The notes under the pieces were generated by a model. It saw nothing but the letters and a program-made list of their open reading frames with translations, was not told the DNA's origin and searched no databases. Source: Bacteroidales bacterium (lineage in GTDB: Bacteria > Bacteroidota > Bacteroidia > Bacteroidales > Muribaculaceae). From it: DNA of 38,678 bases. Shown here piece by piece: positions 8,000-17,034 of this stretch; position 1 is the stretch's first letter; each line of letters starts with the position of its first letter. The stretch lies in NCBI GenBank assembly GCA_015061085.1, contig SUXG01000021.1, positions 1-38,678 on the forward strand, given 5' to 3'. The position numbers and the translations under genes were made by a program.

Positions 8000-8986
8000 A
8001 TGAGTATAAAAAGTTCTGTACTTCTTATTTTTATATCTATAGTATTGTCTGTATGCAATGTATCGTGTGGACCAATAGAAAAAGGCGATTATAGCAAAGG
8101 TAGTACTACCATATATTGTGATGAGGGTTTTAAGAATATTCTTGAGGAAGAAATCCAAGTCTTTGAATATCATTATCCTGAAGCATCAATAATTCCGTAT
8201 TATGTCAGTGAAGTTGAGGCTATTGATGCGTTGCTTGAGAATAAGACAAGTTCGATAATTGTCACTCGAGAGATGACACAAGAACAAAAGGATTATATCA
8301 GAGCAAAACATCGTTTAGTTGTTAAGTTGCATTGTATCGCTGTTGATGCAGTCGCTTTAATAATAAATAAGGAAAATCCGATAAGTCAATTGTCAATGGA
8401 TGATATAAAATATATATTGAATGGTAGAATATCTAATTGGCGACAAATCGGATGGGATAATGCTGATACAATAAAAATCGTATTTGATAATCCGGGGTCA
8501 TCTACATTGAAATTTATGAAAGATAAATTCATTGGCGAGAATGGAACATTCCCAAAGAATGCTTATGCACAAAAGACAAATGGTCAGGTCTTTGATATAG
8601 TAAAAAATGACAAAGACGCGTTAGGAATCATCAGTGTCAGTTGGTTGGCATCGGATTTAAAAACAGCACGTGAAATTCCAATCGAAAAGCGTGTACATAA
8701 TTTAAAGAATGGTTCAGACACTATTTCAACAGTTTTGACAGATGATGTAAAAATTTTAAAAGTGTCAAAACCGGACGAATTGGAAGGATTTAAACCTTAT
8801 CAAGCATATATAAATAGTGGTGAGTATCCATTATATAGAAAAGTTTATATGATTAATACCGGTTCGAATGCCACATTAACACATGGATTCTATTCGTTTG
8901 TTACGGGATTTATAGGACAAAAAATCATATCGCAGACAGGAATAATGCCATATCATGTGCATACACGATTGGTTGAACTTAAATAA
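8000..8986 (+). CDS. PstS-like substrate-binding lipoprotein
   Basis: 328 aa. The signal peptide (residues 1-23) ends in a lipobox-like NVSC, so the protein is probably lipid-anchored in the periplasm. The remainder has the periplasmic phosphate-binding fold pattern: STTIYCDEGF at the N-terminal lobe, the SSIIVTREMT strand, ISQLSMDDIKYILNGRISNW (the characteristic 'vsqlsldqlrdIFsGkitnW' segment), FDNPGSSTLKFM in the phosphate-loop position, and a C-terminal YPLYRKVYMI-GFYSFVTGFIGQKII typical of PstS. No pstCAB permease genes occur in the window, so it is unlikely to feed a conventional ABC transporter locally. The neighbourhood (Ton operon before, TPR protein after) is one seen in other Bacteroidetes; the true ligand is unknown. 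Confidence 0.82.
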   Translation: MSIKSSVLLIFISIVLSVCNVSCGPIEKGDYSKGSTTIYCDEGFKNILEEEIQVFEYHYPEASIIPYYVSEVEAIDALLENKTSSIIVTREMTQEQKDYIRAKHRLVVKLHCIAVDAVALIINKENPISQLSMDDIKYILNGRISNWRQIGWDNADTIKIVFDNPGSSTLKFMKDKFIGENGTFPKNAYAQKTNGQVFDIVKNDKDALGIISVSWLASDLKTAREIPIEKRVHNLKNGSDTISTVLTDDVKILKVSKPDELEGFKPYQAYINSGEYPLYRKVYMINTGSNATLTHGFYSFVTGFIGQKIISQTGIMPYHVHTRLVELK

Positions 8987-9047
8987 ACCAAGTTGAAAAA
9001 TAATTGTCAGAAAATAAAACTAATAACTATAATCAACAATTAATAAT

Positions 9048-10685
9048 ATGAAATTTAAGTCATTACTTACGCTCTGCTTAGCAGGAGCTTCAATTACTGC
9101 AGTGGCACAAGGCTACAAGGATGGTATTGAATATTACAAGGCAGACCAATTCAAGAATGCTAAGGAACTTCTAATCAGAAACATTAATAATGCTGATACA
9201 GATAAGGCTGCATCGTATTATTATCTTGGTTGCATTGCAATGAAAGAAGGAAATAATACAGAAGCACTTGAATTGTTCAATAAGGGTATTGAGTCAAATG
9301 CCAATTATGCTTATAACTATGTTGGCTTAGGAGCTATTGATTTAGCAAATAATCTTCCTAAAGCAGCAGAAAAGCAGTTTAAGGCGGCAGAAAAGTTGGC
9401 AAAAAAAGATTTGTCAGTGTATGTAGCAGTAGCACGTGCTTATTATAATTCTGATCCTGTAGCATATTCTGCAGAGATTGAGAAAAAACTTGATAAAGTA
9501 AGAAAATCATCTGATAATTTTGCTCCAAAGGATGCGGACTTCTATATGTTGATTGGTGATATGGCAGCAGATCAGAGTGATTGGGGTAAAGCAGCATCAC
9601 AATATGAAATGGCTACAACATATGAGCCTTCAGCAACAGAAGCATACGTTAAGGGTGCATCAATGTATTTGAAGCTAAATCCAACTTATGCAATTAATAT
9701 GTTGAAGAAATTGCTCGCATTGAATCCTACTTCTGCACTTGGTCAGCGCGAATTGGCTGATAAATATTACGATACAAAGAATTACAAGGAAGCTGTTGTC
9801 GAATATGCTAAATATGTAAAAAATCCTAACCACTTCAAACAAGACGAAGATAGATATGCTTTCCTATTATTCTTCAGTGGTGACTATAAAGCCGGTTATG
9901 ATTTTGCTACTAAACTTTTAGCAGAAAATTCTGCAAACTTTACTGCTCAACGTTATCAATTCATGAATGCAGCGCAGTTGCCGGAAATGAAAGACCAATT
10001 ATTGCCAATGGCAGAGGCTTTGGTTGCAAATCATAATGAAACAAACAGATTTGCTGCAATCGATTACACATTAATTGCAGATGAATTTAAAAATGCGAAG
10101 CAATACGACAAAGCAATAGCTGTGTTAGAAGAAGGTATTAAGGAAATGCCGGAGAATGCTTCTTTCTATAAGAGCTTGGCAATGCTTTATGTAGAACAAA
10201 ATCAAATTGCAAAGGCAGCAGATACATATAAGGGTTATATAGCAAATCTGTCAAATCCTGGATTTAATGATAAGTCTCAGTATGCAACATTCTGCTATTA
10301 CGGAGCTATCGAAGCAAAGGCAACAGATGCAGATCGCTCTAATGCATTGTTTGATGAAGCTACTGCTATTGCACAAGAATTAGCTGAAAAATATCCTACA
10401 GTTCCACGTGGATATAAGATGCTTGGCGATATAAAAGTTCAACGTGCAAATGAAGCAGAGGTTGCAGTTATAGCATTTGATGAATACAAAAAGGCTTGTG
10501 ATATAATCGTTAATGAAGGAAATGCGGCTCAATTTGCATCAGATGCAAAAGTTGTGTTCAACTATCTTGGCAATTATTATCTTGAACAAAATGATGTAGA
10601 AACAGCTAAAAGTTACTTCTATAAATATCTTGAGATTGATCCTAATAATGATGCTTATAGATCATTTGTTGAAGGGTTGAAATAA
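9048..10685 (+). CDS. Periplasmic tetratricopeptide-repeat protein
   Basis: 545 aa. It has a cleavable signal peptide (residues 1-20, ending AVAQ), and is then helical throughout. TPR consensus positions (W/Y-x-LG-x-x-A/Y...A...F...A) recur from residue 22 to the end, for example AASYYYLGCIAMKEGNNTEA, YNYVGLGAIDLANNLPKAA, and the C-terminal FNYLGNYYLEQNDVETAK, which is a clear repeat. TPR proteins serve as scaffolds; no enzymatic motif is visible. It follows the PstS-like gene by 61 bp and is closed by a strong terminator, so it is the last member of a three-gene unit. The role may be assembly or stabilisation of a Ton- or surface-associated complex (inference from position only). Confidence 0.85.
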   Translation: MKFKSLLTLCLAGASITAVAQGYKDGIEYYKADQFKNAKELLIRNINNADTDKAASYYYLGCIAMKEGNNTEALELFNKGIESNANYAYNYVGLGAIDLANNLPKAAEKQFKAAEKLAKKDLSVYVAVARAYYNSDPVAYSAEIEKKLDKVRKSSDNFAPKDADFYMLIGDMAADQSDWGKAASQYEMATTYEPSATEAYVKGASMYLKLNPTYAINMLKKLLALNPTSALGQRELADKYYDTKNYKEAVVEYAKYVKNPNHFKQDEDRYAFLLFFSGDYKAGYDFATKLLAENSANFTAQRYQFMNAAQLPEMKDQLLPMAEALVANHNETNRFAAIDYTLIADEFKNAKQYDKAIAVLEEGIKEMPENASFYKSLAMLYVEQNQIAKAADTYKGYIANLSNPGFNDKSQYATFCYYGAIEAKATDADRSNALFDEATAIAQELAEKYPTVPRGYKMLGDIKVQRANEAEVAVIAFDEYKKACDIIVNEGNAAQFASDAKVVFNYLGNYYLEQNDVETAKSYFYKYLEIDPNNDAYRSFVEGLK

Positions 10686-10704
10686 TAAATAAAAATTAGA
10701 ATAA

Positions 10705-10744
10705 AAAATCAGGCATCTGCTTTGGTAGATGTCTGATTTTTTTT
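10705..10744 (+). terminator. Rho-independent terminator after the TPR gene
   Basis: A 14-bp stem (10705-10718 with 10727-10740, one G-T wobble) runs into a T-tract through 10744. It separates the TPR operon from nqr. No convincing sigma-ABfr promoter was found in the remaining 87 bp before nqrA. Confidence 0.92.
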
Positions 10745-10831
10745 AATTTTGTAAAATAAAAAAACAGCTAACAACAAATTTAGTAAGTAAATTGTTTTGT
10801 TTATGTACTTAATTATAGCTAATAGAATTTT

Positions 10832-12163
10832 ATGGCTGAAGTAAAAAGAATAAAAAAAGGATTGGATATCCATTTATATGGTGCTATTCCTAATAAAGAA
10901 GCAGAAGAACTTCTCGCCTCAGAATTTGCAATTGTGCCTGATGACTATCTTGGATATATTTGGAAATTGGATGTGAAGGTTGGTGATAAAGTGCAAAAAG
11001 GGTCGCCAATCTTGCATGATAAGGATTTGGCAAAGATAAATATATGCTCCCCGGTGAGTGGATATGTGAGAGATATTGTCAGAGGAGAACGTCGGAAAAT
11101 TGAAGCTGTCGTTATAGAAAAGGATGATTCTAATGAAGAGGTATTACATGTTAAGCCGACTGTGGCTGCTGAAATTATCGATTTGTTGTGTCGAAGTGGT
11201 TTATGGGCGATGATGCGTCAGCGTCCATATGATATAATACCAAATCCGGATGTAAAGCCAAGAGATATTTTTGTCACTGCATTTGATTCATCACCTCTTG
11301 CGTCGGAAATTCTAACATCGAATGATACACGAATACTTGAAGTCGGACTTAAGACACTATCAAAATTGACTGACGGAAAGGTCTATTTGGGAGTCAAGTA
11401 TGGCTCAGGAATTTCATCAACTGTTGCGAATGTGACGGAGTATTATGGTCCGCATCCGGCAGGTAATGTCGGTGTTCAAATAGCAGCAATTAAGCCTATT
11501 AATAAGGGTGAAGTCGTATGGAGTCTTGATGCTCGCACTGTAGAGAGAATTGGATACTTGATGGAATATGGAACGTTTGATTCGTCTGCTGTGGTGGCAA
11601 TTACCGGCGAGAAGGTTTGCCGACCACGTCTGGTTAAGACAAATATTGGTGTATCAATATCTTCATTATTGACAAATAACATAAATGATGATTGTGATGT
11701 GCGTATTATTTCCGGCAATGTTCTTACAGGTTATAAAGTAAATCTGAATGACGGATTTTTACGTTATCCTTATCGTCAAGTGACAGTTATTCCGGAAGGA
11801 AACACTGCCGACGAATTTATGGGGTGGGCATCAGTTAATCCTATGCGCTATAGTGTTAAGCATTGGTTCCCGGCATTTTTAAGAGGATTGTCTAAGCAAT
11901 TTAGCTTTGATGCACGACTCAAAGGTGGAGAGCGAGCAATGATTGTCAGTGGCGAATATGATAAGGTGTTTCCTATGGATATTTATCCGGAGTATTTGAT
12001 TAAGGCTATATTGGCTTTTGATATTGATAAGATGGAGCAATTGGGCATATATGAGGTAGCTCCTGAGGATTTTGCTTTGGCTGAATTTGTAGATACATCG
12101 AAGTTGGAATTGCAAAGGATTGTAAGAGAAGGACTTGACAAATTATATAAGGAACTAAATTGA
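10832..12163 (+). CDS. nqrA: Na+-translocating NADH:quinone reductase subunit A
   Basis: 443 aa, the normal length. NqrA is the peripheral cytoplasmic subunit of the NQR complex, which oxidises NADH, reduces quinone and pumps sodium outward. Visible family features are the N-terminal GLDIHLYGAI, a lipoyl-like hammerhead (VKVGDKVQKGSPILHDKDL, residues about 50-68), SPVSGYVRDIVRGERRKIEAVVIE (about 74-97), RSGLWAMMRQRPYD and the central VGVQIAAIKPINKGEVVW. First gene of a complete nqrABCDEF operon with gaps of about 20 bp or less. A NqrA homologue is absent from the related RNF complex, so its presence fixes the identity of the operon. Confidence 0.96.
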   Translation: MAEVKRIKKGLDIHLYGAIPNKEAEELLASEFAIVPDDYLGYIWKLDVKVGDKVQKGSPILHDKDLAKINICSPVSGYVRDIVRGERRKIEAVVIEKDDSNEEVLHVKPTVAAEIIDLLCRSGLWAMMRQRPYDIIPNPDVKPRDIFVTAFDSSPLASEILTSNDTRILEVGLKTLSKLTDGKVYLGVKYGSGISSTVANVTEYYGPHPAGNVGVQIAAIKPINKGEVVWSLDARTVERIGYLMEYGTFDSSAVVAITGEKVCRPRLVKTNIGVSISSLLTNNINDDCDVRIISGNVLTGYKVNLNDGFLRYPYRQVTVIPEGNTADEFMGWASVNPMRYSVKHWFPAFLRGLSKQFSFDARLKGGERAMIVSGEYDKVFPMDIYPEYLIKAILAFDIDKMEQLGIYEVAPEDFALAEFVDTSKLELQRIVREGLDKLYKELN

Positions 12164-12183
12164 TTTAATATCAAAAGTATAAC

Positions 12184-13374
12184 ATGATGAAATCAATAAA
12201 GAAGAAAATAGATGAGATAAAACCTCAATTTGAAAAAGGTGGAAAGTTTGAGAAATTACATTCCGTCTTTGATGGTTTTTATACATTTTTATTTACACCA
12301 AATGACACATCGAAGCGTGGAGTTCATATTCACGACGGTAATGATTCAAAACGTACGATGATTATGGTTGTGATTTCATTACTGCCATGTTTATTGTTCG
12401 GAATGTATAATATCGGATATCAACATTCGTTGGCAGTAGCGGCTGATATGTCATTTGTCGAGATGTTTTACTATGGATTATTAAAAGCATTGCCTCAAAT
12501 TGTTGTTGCGTATGCAGTCGGTTTGGGTATTGAATTTATTGTGGCTCAAATTCGAGGACATGAAATACAAGAAGGATTTTTGGTATCAGGAATATTAATT
12601 CCGATGATATGTCCGATTGATACTCCATTATGGATGATTGCTATAGCTACAGCTTTTGCTGTAATTTTTGCAAAAGAGGTATTTGGAGGAACCGGCTATA
12701 ACTTTTTGAATGTGGCATTAGTGACCAGAGCATTCTTGTTTTTTGCATATCCATCGAAGATGAGTGGTGATGAAGTTTTTGTGTCATTAGGCAGTTCTAC
12801 TGCTGTCGATGCCTTTACCGGAGCAACGCCACTTGGTCAGATTGCATCATCAACTCAGGGCGCAGTGCATCTGACCAACGTATTGGGTGAGCCATTGACA
12901 TTCTGGGACACTTTCATTGGTCTGATCCCGGGTTCATGGGGCGAAACATCGACATTGTGTATATTGATTGGCGCTGCAATTTTATTGATTACGGGAGTAG
13001 CAAACTGGAGGATTGTTGCCTCGGCTGTGGTTGGTGGATTTTTGATGTCATGGGTTGCAAATAGTTTTGCATCGCCATTATATCCGGCGACGTATGTATC
13101 TCCGATACAGCAATTATGTCTTGGTGGATTTGCTTTTGCAATTGTATTTATGGCGACGGATCCAGTTACGGCATGTCGCACAAATATAGGGAAATATATC
13201 TACGGATTTTTAATCGGCGTAGTCGCAATACTTATCAGATGCTATAATACCGGTTATCCTGAAGGTGCGATGCTTGCCGTATTATTGATGAATTGTTTTG
13301 CTCCATTAATTGATTATTGTGTAGTGGAAGCAAATATTCGTAAACGCTTGAATAGAGCAAAGAATAATGTATAA
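12184..13374 (+). CDS. nqrB: Na+-translocating NADH:quinone reductase subunit B
   Basis: 396 aa with about ten hydrophobic segments. NqrB is the main membrane subunit carrying covalently bound FMN and riboflavin and forming the sodium path. The FMN attachment motif is visible as FTGATPLGQ (Thr215; Thr in place of the usual Ser at the first position). Conserved stretches GGTGYNFLNVALVTRAFLFFAYP and FMATDPVTACRTNIGKYIYG match the family. Two adjacent Met codons (12184, 12187) are both possible starts. It begins 20 bp after nqrA and runs to 16 bp before the preferred nqrC start. Confidence 0.96.
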   Translation: MMKSIKKKIDEIKPQFEKGGKFEKLHSVFDGFYTFLFTPNDTSKRGVHIHDGNDSKRTMIMVVISLLPCLLFGMYNIGYQHSLAVAADMSFVEMFYYGLLKALPQIVVAYAVGLGIEFIVAQIRGHEIQEGFLVSGILIPMICPIDTPLWMIAIATAFAVIFAKEVFGGTGYNFLNVALVTRAFLFFAYPSKMSGDEVFVSLGSSTAVDAFTGATPLGQIASSTQGAVHLTNVLGEPLTFWDTFIGLIPGSWGETSTLCILIGAAILLITGVANWRIVASAVVGGFLMSWVANSFASPLYPATYVSPIQQLCLGGFAFAIVFMATDPVTACRTNIGKYIYGFLIGVVAILIRCYNTGYPEGAMLAVLLMNCFAPLIDYCVVEANIRKRLNRAKNNV

Positions 13375-13390
13375 CAAAATATATTTAGTT

Positions 13391-14107
13391 ATGAATAGAC
13401 AAAGCAATAGTTATACGTTGATTTATTCGATTGGATTGGTCGTTTTGGTTGGTGTGCTGTTATCGGTAGTTTACCAAGCATTGAAACCAATGCAAGATGA
13501 GAATATCGCAGACGATAAGAGAAAGCAAATTCTGGCAGCAGTATTAATAGCTCCACATGAGGGAGAATCTGTTGCAGAATTATATAATAGGTATGTAAAA
13601 GAAAGTTTTAATGTTGGCTCAAATGGCGAAAGAATATCGACAGATATTGCTCCTTTTGACGTGAATATCGCTGATGAGGTTAAGAAAAATCCGGATGATA
13701 GAGTTTTGCCGGTTTTTGTAACAGAAACGGATAAAGGGCAAAAATATATATTACCGATTTATGGAGCAGGATTATGGGGTCCGATTTGGGGGTATGTCTC
13801 ATTCAATTCTGATGGTAGGACAATATATGGTGCGTATTTTGCACATCAAGGTGAAACACCGGGACTTGGAGCCGAGATTGAAAAACCTGATTTTCAAAAT
13901 CAATTTATCGATAAGTCGGTCTTTAGTGGCGATGAGTTTAAATCAGTCGCAGTGGTTAAGGTCGGACAAGAACCGACTGACAGAGAATACGTCCATGGCA
14001 TCAGTGGTGGCACAATCACAAGTCAAGGAGTCAGTGAAATGTTGGAAAACTCACTTGCCCCGTATGAAAACTATTTAAAGAATTTACAAACATCAGATAA
14101 GCAATAG
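13391..14107 (+). CDS. nqrC: Na+-translocating NADH:quinone reductase subunit C
   Basis: 238 aa from the ATG at 13391. It has one N-terminal membrane helix (residues about 9-30) and a periplasmic domain that carries covalent FMN. The attachment motif SGGTIT (205-210, flavin on Thr210) is a variant of the usual SGATxT. The regions GLWGPIWGYVSFN and AHQGETPGLGAEIE are the conserved FMN-binding-domain segments. A longer reading from 13367 would overlap nqrB and adds eight poorly conserved residues (MYNKIYLV), so 13391, sixteen nucleotides after the nqrB stop, is preferred. It ends 2 bp before nqrD. Confidence 0.95.
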   Translation: MNRQSNSYTLIYSIGLVVLVGVLLSVVYQALKPMQDENIADDKRKQILAAVLIAPHEGESVAELYNRYVKESFNVGSNGERISTDIAPFDVNIADEVKKNPDDRVLPVFVTETDKGQKYILPIYGAGLWGPIWGYVSFNSDGRTIYGAYFAHQGETPGLGAEIEKPDFQNQFIDKSVFSGDEFKSVAVVKVGQEPTDREYVHGISGGTITSQGVSEMLENSLAPYENYLKNLQTSDKQ

Positions 14108-14109
14108 TT

Positions 14110-14736
14110 ATGGGAATTTCAAAAGCATCAAAAATGGCATTTTTTAACCCATTGTCAAAGGATAATCCTGTAATTGTTCAGATATTGGGTATATGTTCAG
14201 CACTTGCTGTTACAGCCAAATTAGAACCGGCATTGGTCATGTCGATATCAGTTGTGGCTGTATTGGCATTGTCGAATGTGATAATATCATTAATGCGTAA
14301 GACCATACCTAATTCGATACGAATTATTGTTCAGTTAGTGGTTGTGGCGGCATTAGTAGTGGTTGTAGATCAAATATTGAAGGCATACACATACGATGTT
14401 AGTAAGCAGCTATCAGTCTTTATTGGCTTGATTATCACCAACTGTATATTGATGGGACGTCTCGAGGCCTTTGCTCTCAATAATGGCCCATGGTTATCGT
14501 TTTTGGATGGCTTAGGCAACGGATTGGGCTATGGCATAATTTTGACAATAGTTGCATTTTTCAGAGAATTATTAGGCTCGGGTACATTGTTAGGTTACCA
14601 GGTAGTACCTCAATCGTGGTATGATGCAGGATATATGAATAATGGTATGATGATTCTGCCACCGATGGCATTGATAACAGTTGCTTGTATTATCTGGGTT
14701 CATCGATCAAGGAATAAGGATTTGCAAGAAAAATAG
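14110..14736 (+). CDS. nqrD: Na+-translocating NADH:quinone reductase subunit D
   Basis: 208 aa, six membrane segments. NqrD and NqrE form an inverted pair that holds a 2Fe-2S centre in the middle of the membrane. The two expected Cys are present: Cys29 in LGICSALAV and Cys112 in LIITNCILMGR, the same positions as in the Vibrio cholerae protein. The segment GRLEAFALNNGPWLSFLDGL-GNGLGYG is strongly conserved. It starts 2 bp after nqrC. Confidence 0.96.
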   Translation: MGISKASKMAFFNPLSKDNPVIVQILGICSALAVTAKLEPALVMSISVVAVLALSNVIISLMRKTIPNSIRIIVQLVVVAALVVVVDQILKAYTYDVSKQLSVFIGLIITNCILMGRLEAFALNNGPWLSFLDGLGNGLGYGIILTIVAFFRELLGSGTLLGYQVVPQSWYDAGYMNNGMMILPPMALITVACIIWVHRSRNKDLQEK

Positions 14737-14751
14737 AAAGGATAGAATGAT

Positions 14752-15366
14752 ATGGAAAATCTGAATCTGTTTATACGTTCGATTTTTATCGACAACATGA
14801 TATTTGCCTACTTCTTGGGGATGTGTTCTTTTTTGGCAGTCTCTAAGAATGTAAAGACATCATTTGGATTGGGTATTGCTGTTTTGTTTGTGTTGATAGT
14901 TTCTTTACCGGTAACATGGACAATCAATGAATATGTATTGAAGCCTGGAGCTCTTTCATGGTTAGGTCCGGAGTATGTAACGACCGATTTAAGTTTCTTA
15001 GGTTTGATAATGTTTATCGCAGTCATAGCTGCTTTAGTGCAGATTATAGAAATGGTGGTAGAGAAATATGCTCCGTCGTTGTATAACTCATTGGGAATAT
15101 TTTTGCCATTGATAGCAGTGAATTGTGCTATATTGGGTGCGGTACTGTTTATGCAACAACGCGATTTTCCGGATGCGTGGTCTGCAACTGTTTATGGAGC
15201 CGGCTCCGGTATCGGTTGGTTGTTGGCAATTACGTGTATAGCTGCAATCAGAGAACGTCTGAGTTATTCCAATGTGCCGGCACCATTGAAGGGCATCGGT
15301 ATAACCTTCATTATCACCGGCTTAATGGGCATCGCATTTATGAGTTTCTTGGGTATTAAACTATAA
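14752..15366 (+). CDS. nqrE: Na+-translocating NADH:quinone reductase subunit E
   Basis: 204 aa, six membrane segments, partner of NqrD. The two Cys that complete the intramembrane 2Fe-2S site appear as Cys25 ([12 protein letters not shown]) and Cys125 ([12 protein letters not shown]). Family blocks [35 protein letters not shown] and [17 protein letters not shown] are intact. It starts 15 bp after nqrD and ends 12 bp before nqrF. Confidence 0.96.
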   Translation: MENLNLFIRSIFIDNMIFAYFLGMCSFLAVSKNVKTSFGLGIAVLFVLIVSLPVTWTINEYVLKPGALSWLGPEYVTTDLSFLGLIMFIAVIAALVQIIEMVVEKYAPSLYNSLGIFLPLIAVNCAILGAVLFMQQRDFPDAWSATVYGAGSGIGWLLAITCIAAIRERLSYSNVPAPLKGIGITFIITGLMGIAFMSFLGIKL

Positions 15367-15378
15367 TATGATAATCGT

Positions 15379-16662
15379 ATGTTTTCAAATATAGATTGGA
15401 ATTCGGTCCTTGCGGCAGTCGGCATCTTTGTCGCTATCACATTGGTGCTTGTCGTCATACTATTGGTTGCTAAACGATTTCTCGTGGCTTCAGGTCAGGT
15501 CAAAATCAAGATTAACGACTCGCAAGAGATAACGACCGATAGCGGTAAGACATTGCTGGCAACACTCTCTGACAATGGCATTCACCTTTCGTCGGCATGT
15601 GGCGGAAAGGGTAGTTGTGCGCAATGTAAGTTGCAAGTGCCTGAAGGTGGGGGAGAGATGTTGCCTACCGAATCGGTGCATTTTTCTCGCAAGCAGGCCA
15701 AAGACCACTGGCGTCTCGGCTGCCAAGTGAAAGTCAAGGGAGATATGTCGATCGAAGTCGATCAGTCGGCGTTGAATGTCAAGGAGTGGGAGTGCGAGGT
15801 CATTTCCAATCGCAATGTCGCTACATTCATCAAGGAATTCATTGTCAAGCTTCCGGAAGGCGAGCACATGGACTTCCTCCCCGGCTCATACGCTCAAATC
15901 AGAATACCGAAATATGAGATCGACTACGACAAGGATATCGATAAGTCGCTCATCGGAGACGAATACTTGCCTGCATGGCAGAAGTTTGGACTTTTCGACC
16001 TTAAATGCAACAACGACGAAGAGACTATTCGCGCCTACTCTATGGCCAATTATCCGGCTGAAGGCGACCGCATCATGCTGACTGTGCGTATTGCGACGCC
16101 TCCGATGAAACGCGCTCCGCAGACAGGCTTCATGAACGTGCCTCCGGGCATCGCATCGTCCTATATCTTTACGCTCAAACCGGGCGATAAGGTGCTGATG
16201 AGTGGTCCTTACGGCGACTTCCATCCAAATCTCGACTCTAAGGCAGAGATGATATGGGTGGGTGGTGGTGCCGGTATGGCTCCGCTTAGAGCGCAGATTA
16301 TGCACTTGACACGCACGTTGCACATCACCGACCGTAAGATGTCGTACTTCTATGGTGCTCGCGCGCTCAACGAAGTGTTCTATCTCGAAGATTTCCTCCA
16401 ACTTGAGAAGGATTTCCCTAACTTCAAGTTCCACCTTGCGCTCGACCGTCCCGACCCTGCTGCCGATGCTGCCGGAGTGGCATATACGCCGGGATTTGTG
16501 CATCAAGTGATGCACGACACCTATCTCAAGGATCACCCTGCGCCGGAAGATATCGAGTACTACATGTGTGGTCCGGGCATGATGAGCAACGCAGTCAATC
16601 AGATGCTTTACTCGCTCGGTGTCGATCCCGAAAACATCCACTACGACGACTTCGGCGGATAA
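15379..16662 (+). CDS. nqrF: Na+-translocating NADH:quinone reductase subunit F
   Basis: 427 aa, the NADH-oxidising entry subunit. Order: membrane helix (residues about 8-31), a 2Fe-2S ferredoxin domain with Cys74, Cys80, Cys83 (CGGKGSCAQC) and Cys115 (WRLGCQ), an FAD domain with RAYSMANYP, and an NADH domain with GGGAGMAPLRAQI, YFYGARALNEVFY and the C-terminal YYMCGPGMMSNAV. All expected cofactor residues are present. The base composition is visibly richer in G+C than nqrA-E: a sample line at 16081-16140 counts 35/60 against 24/60 at 11341-11400. It is the last gene; a hairpin follows at 16692. Confidence 0.97.
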   Translation: MFSNIDWNSVLAAVGIFVAITLVLVVILLVAKRFLVASGQVKIKINDSQEITTDSGKTLLATLSDNGIHLSSACGGKGSCAQCKLQVPEGGGEMLPTESVHFSRKQAKDHWRLGCQVKVKGDMSIEVDQSALNVKEWECEVISNRNVATFIKEFIVKLPEGEHMDFLPGSYAQIRIPKYEIDYDKDIDKSLIGDEYLPAWQKFGLFDLKCNNDEETIRAYSMANYPAEGDRIMLTVRIATPPMKRAPQTGFMNVPPGIASSYIFTLKPGDKVLMSGPYGDFHPNLDSKAEMIWVGGGAGMAPLRAQIMHLTRTLHITDRKMSYFYGARALNEVFYLEDFLQLEKDFPNFKFHLALDRPDPAADAAGVAYTPGFVHQVMHDTYLKDHPAPEDIEYYMCGPGMMSNAVNQMLYSLGVDPENIHYDDFGG

Positions 16663-16691
16663 TCCCCAAGCAAATCATCGTAAATACATAC

Positions 16692-16722
16692 AGGCAGGCG
16701 GCTTCATCGAGGTCGCCTGCCT
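16692..16722 (+). terminator. Probable terminator of the nqr operon
   Basis: AGGCAGGCG (16692-16700) pairs perfectly with CGCCTGCCT (16714-16722), followed by TGTTTCT. The U-tract is short, so efficiency is uncertain. Confidence 0.7.
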
Positions 16723-16819
16723 TGTTTCTATATGTCGGAAAAGGTACATAGCATCTATGTGTGTCCGTCAGGTTATGTGCAACCACTATCGGGGTAGGTG
16801 GGGATGTGTGTAGTTGTTG

Positions 16820-16883
16820 CCGGTGGTGGCGTTCGCTTCGCTCACTGACCACCGGTTATCGAGGTTATACCCCTTCGGGGTAT
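16820..16883. repeat. REP-like two-hairpin intergenic repeat, copy 1
   Basis: CCGGTGGT (16820-16827) pairs with ACCACCGG (16848-16855) around a G/C-rich centre; TTATCGA follows, and then a second hairpin ATACCCC-TTC-GGGGTAT (16867-16883). The first 43 nt differ from copy 2 (35645-35687) at a single base (T at 16838 against A), and the second hairpin keeps the same stem. The arrangement resembles REP/BIME families; no REP-associated transposase gene is seen in the window. Confidence 0.8.
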
Positions 16884-17034
16884 CGCCCCTCATGTCGTAT
16901 CACTCTATCTGCAGACCATCATCGCCCACTGCTCGCTATGTACTGATATGCACCGACTCCGGCACGAGGTATGCACCGAGCGTCGTGGTTACCCCCGGGG
17001 TATTTTGTTGTCATAGAGGGAGGGGGCGAGGGGA

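Larger units (their letters stand above)
16663..17034. other. Convergent intergenic region with terminator and REP-like repeat
   Basis: 372 bp between the converging nqrF and kinase genes. It contains the nqr terminator (16692-16722), a palindromic repeat (16820-16883) shared with 35645-35709, and a further C/G-rich palindrome TACCCC-C-GGGGTA at 16990-17002. Several short overlapping reading frames exist on the plus strand, but they run through the palindromes and look non-coding. Nothing else is recognised. Confidence 0.8.

Noticed and set aside
15886..16641. 251-codon minus-strand frame inside nqrF
   Set aside because: nqrF is an intact known gene; the antisense frame is His/Arg/Val-rich with no domain pattern and follows from the G+C-rich codon bias.
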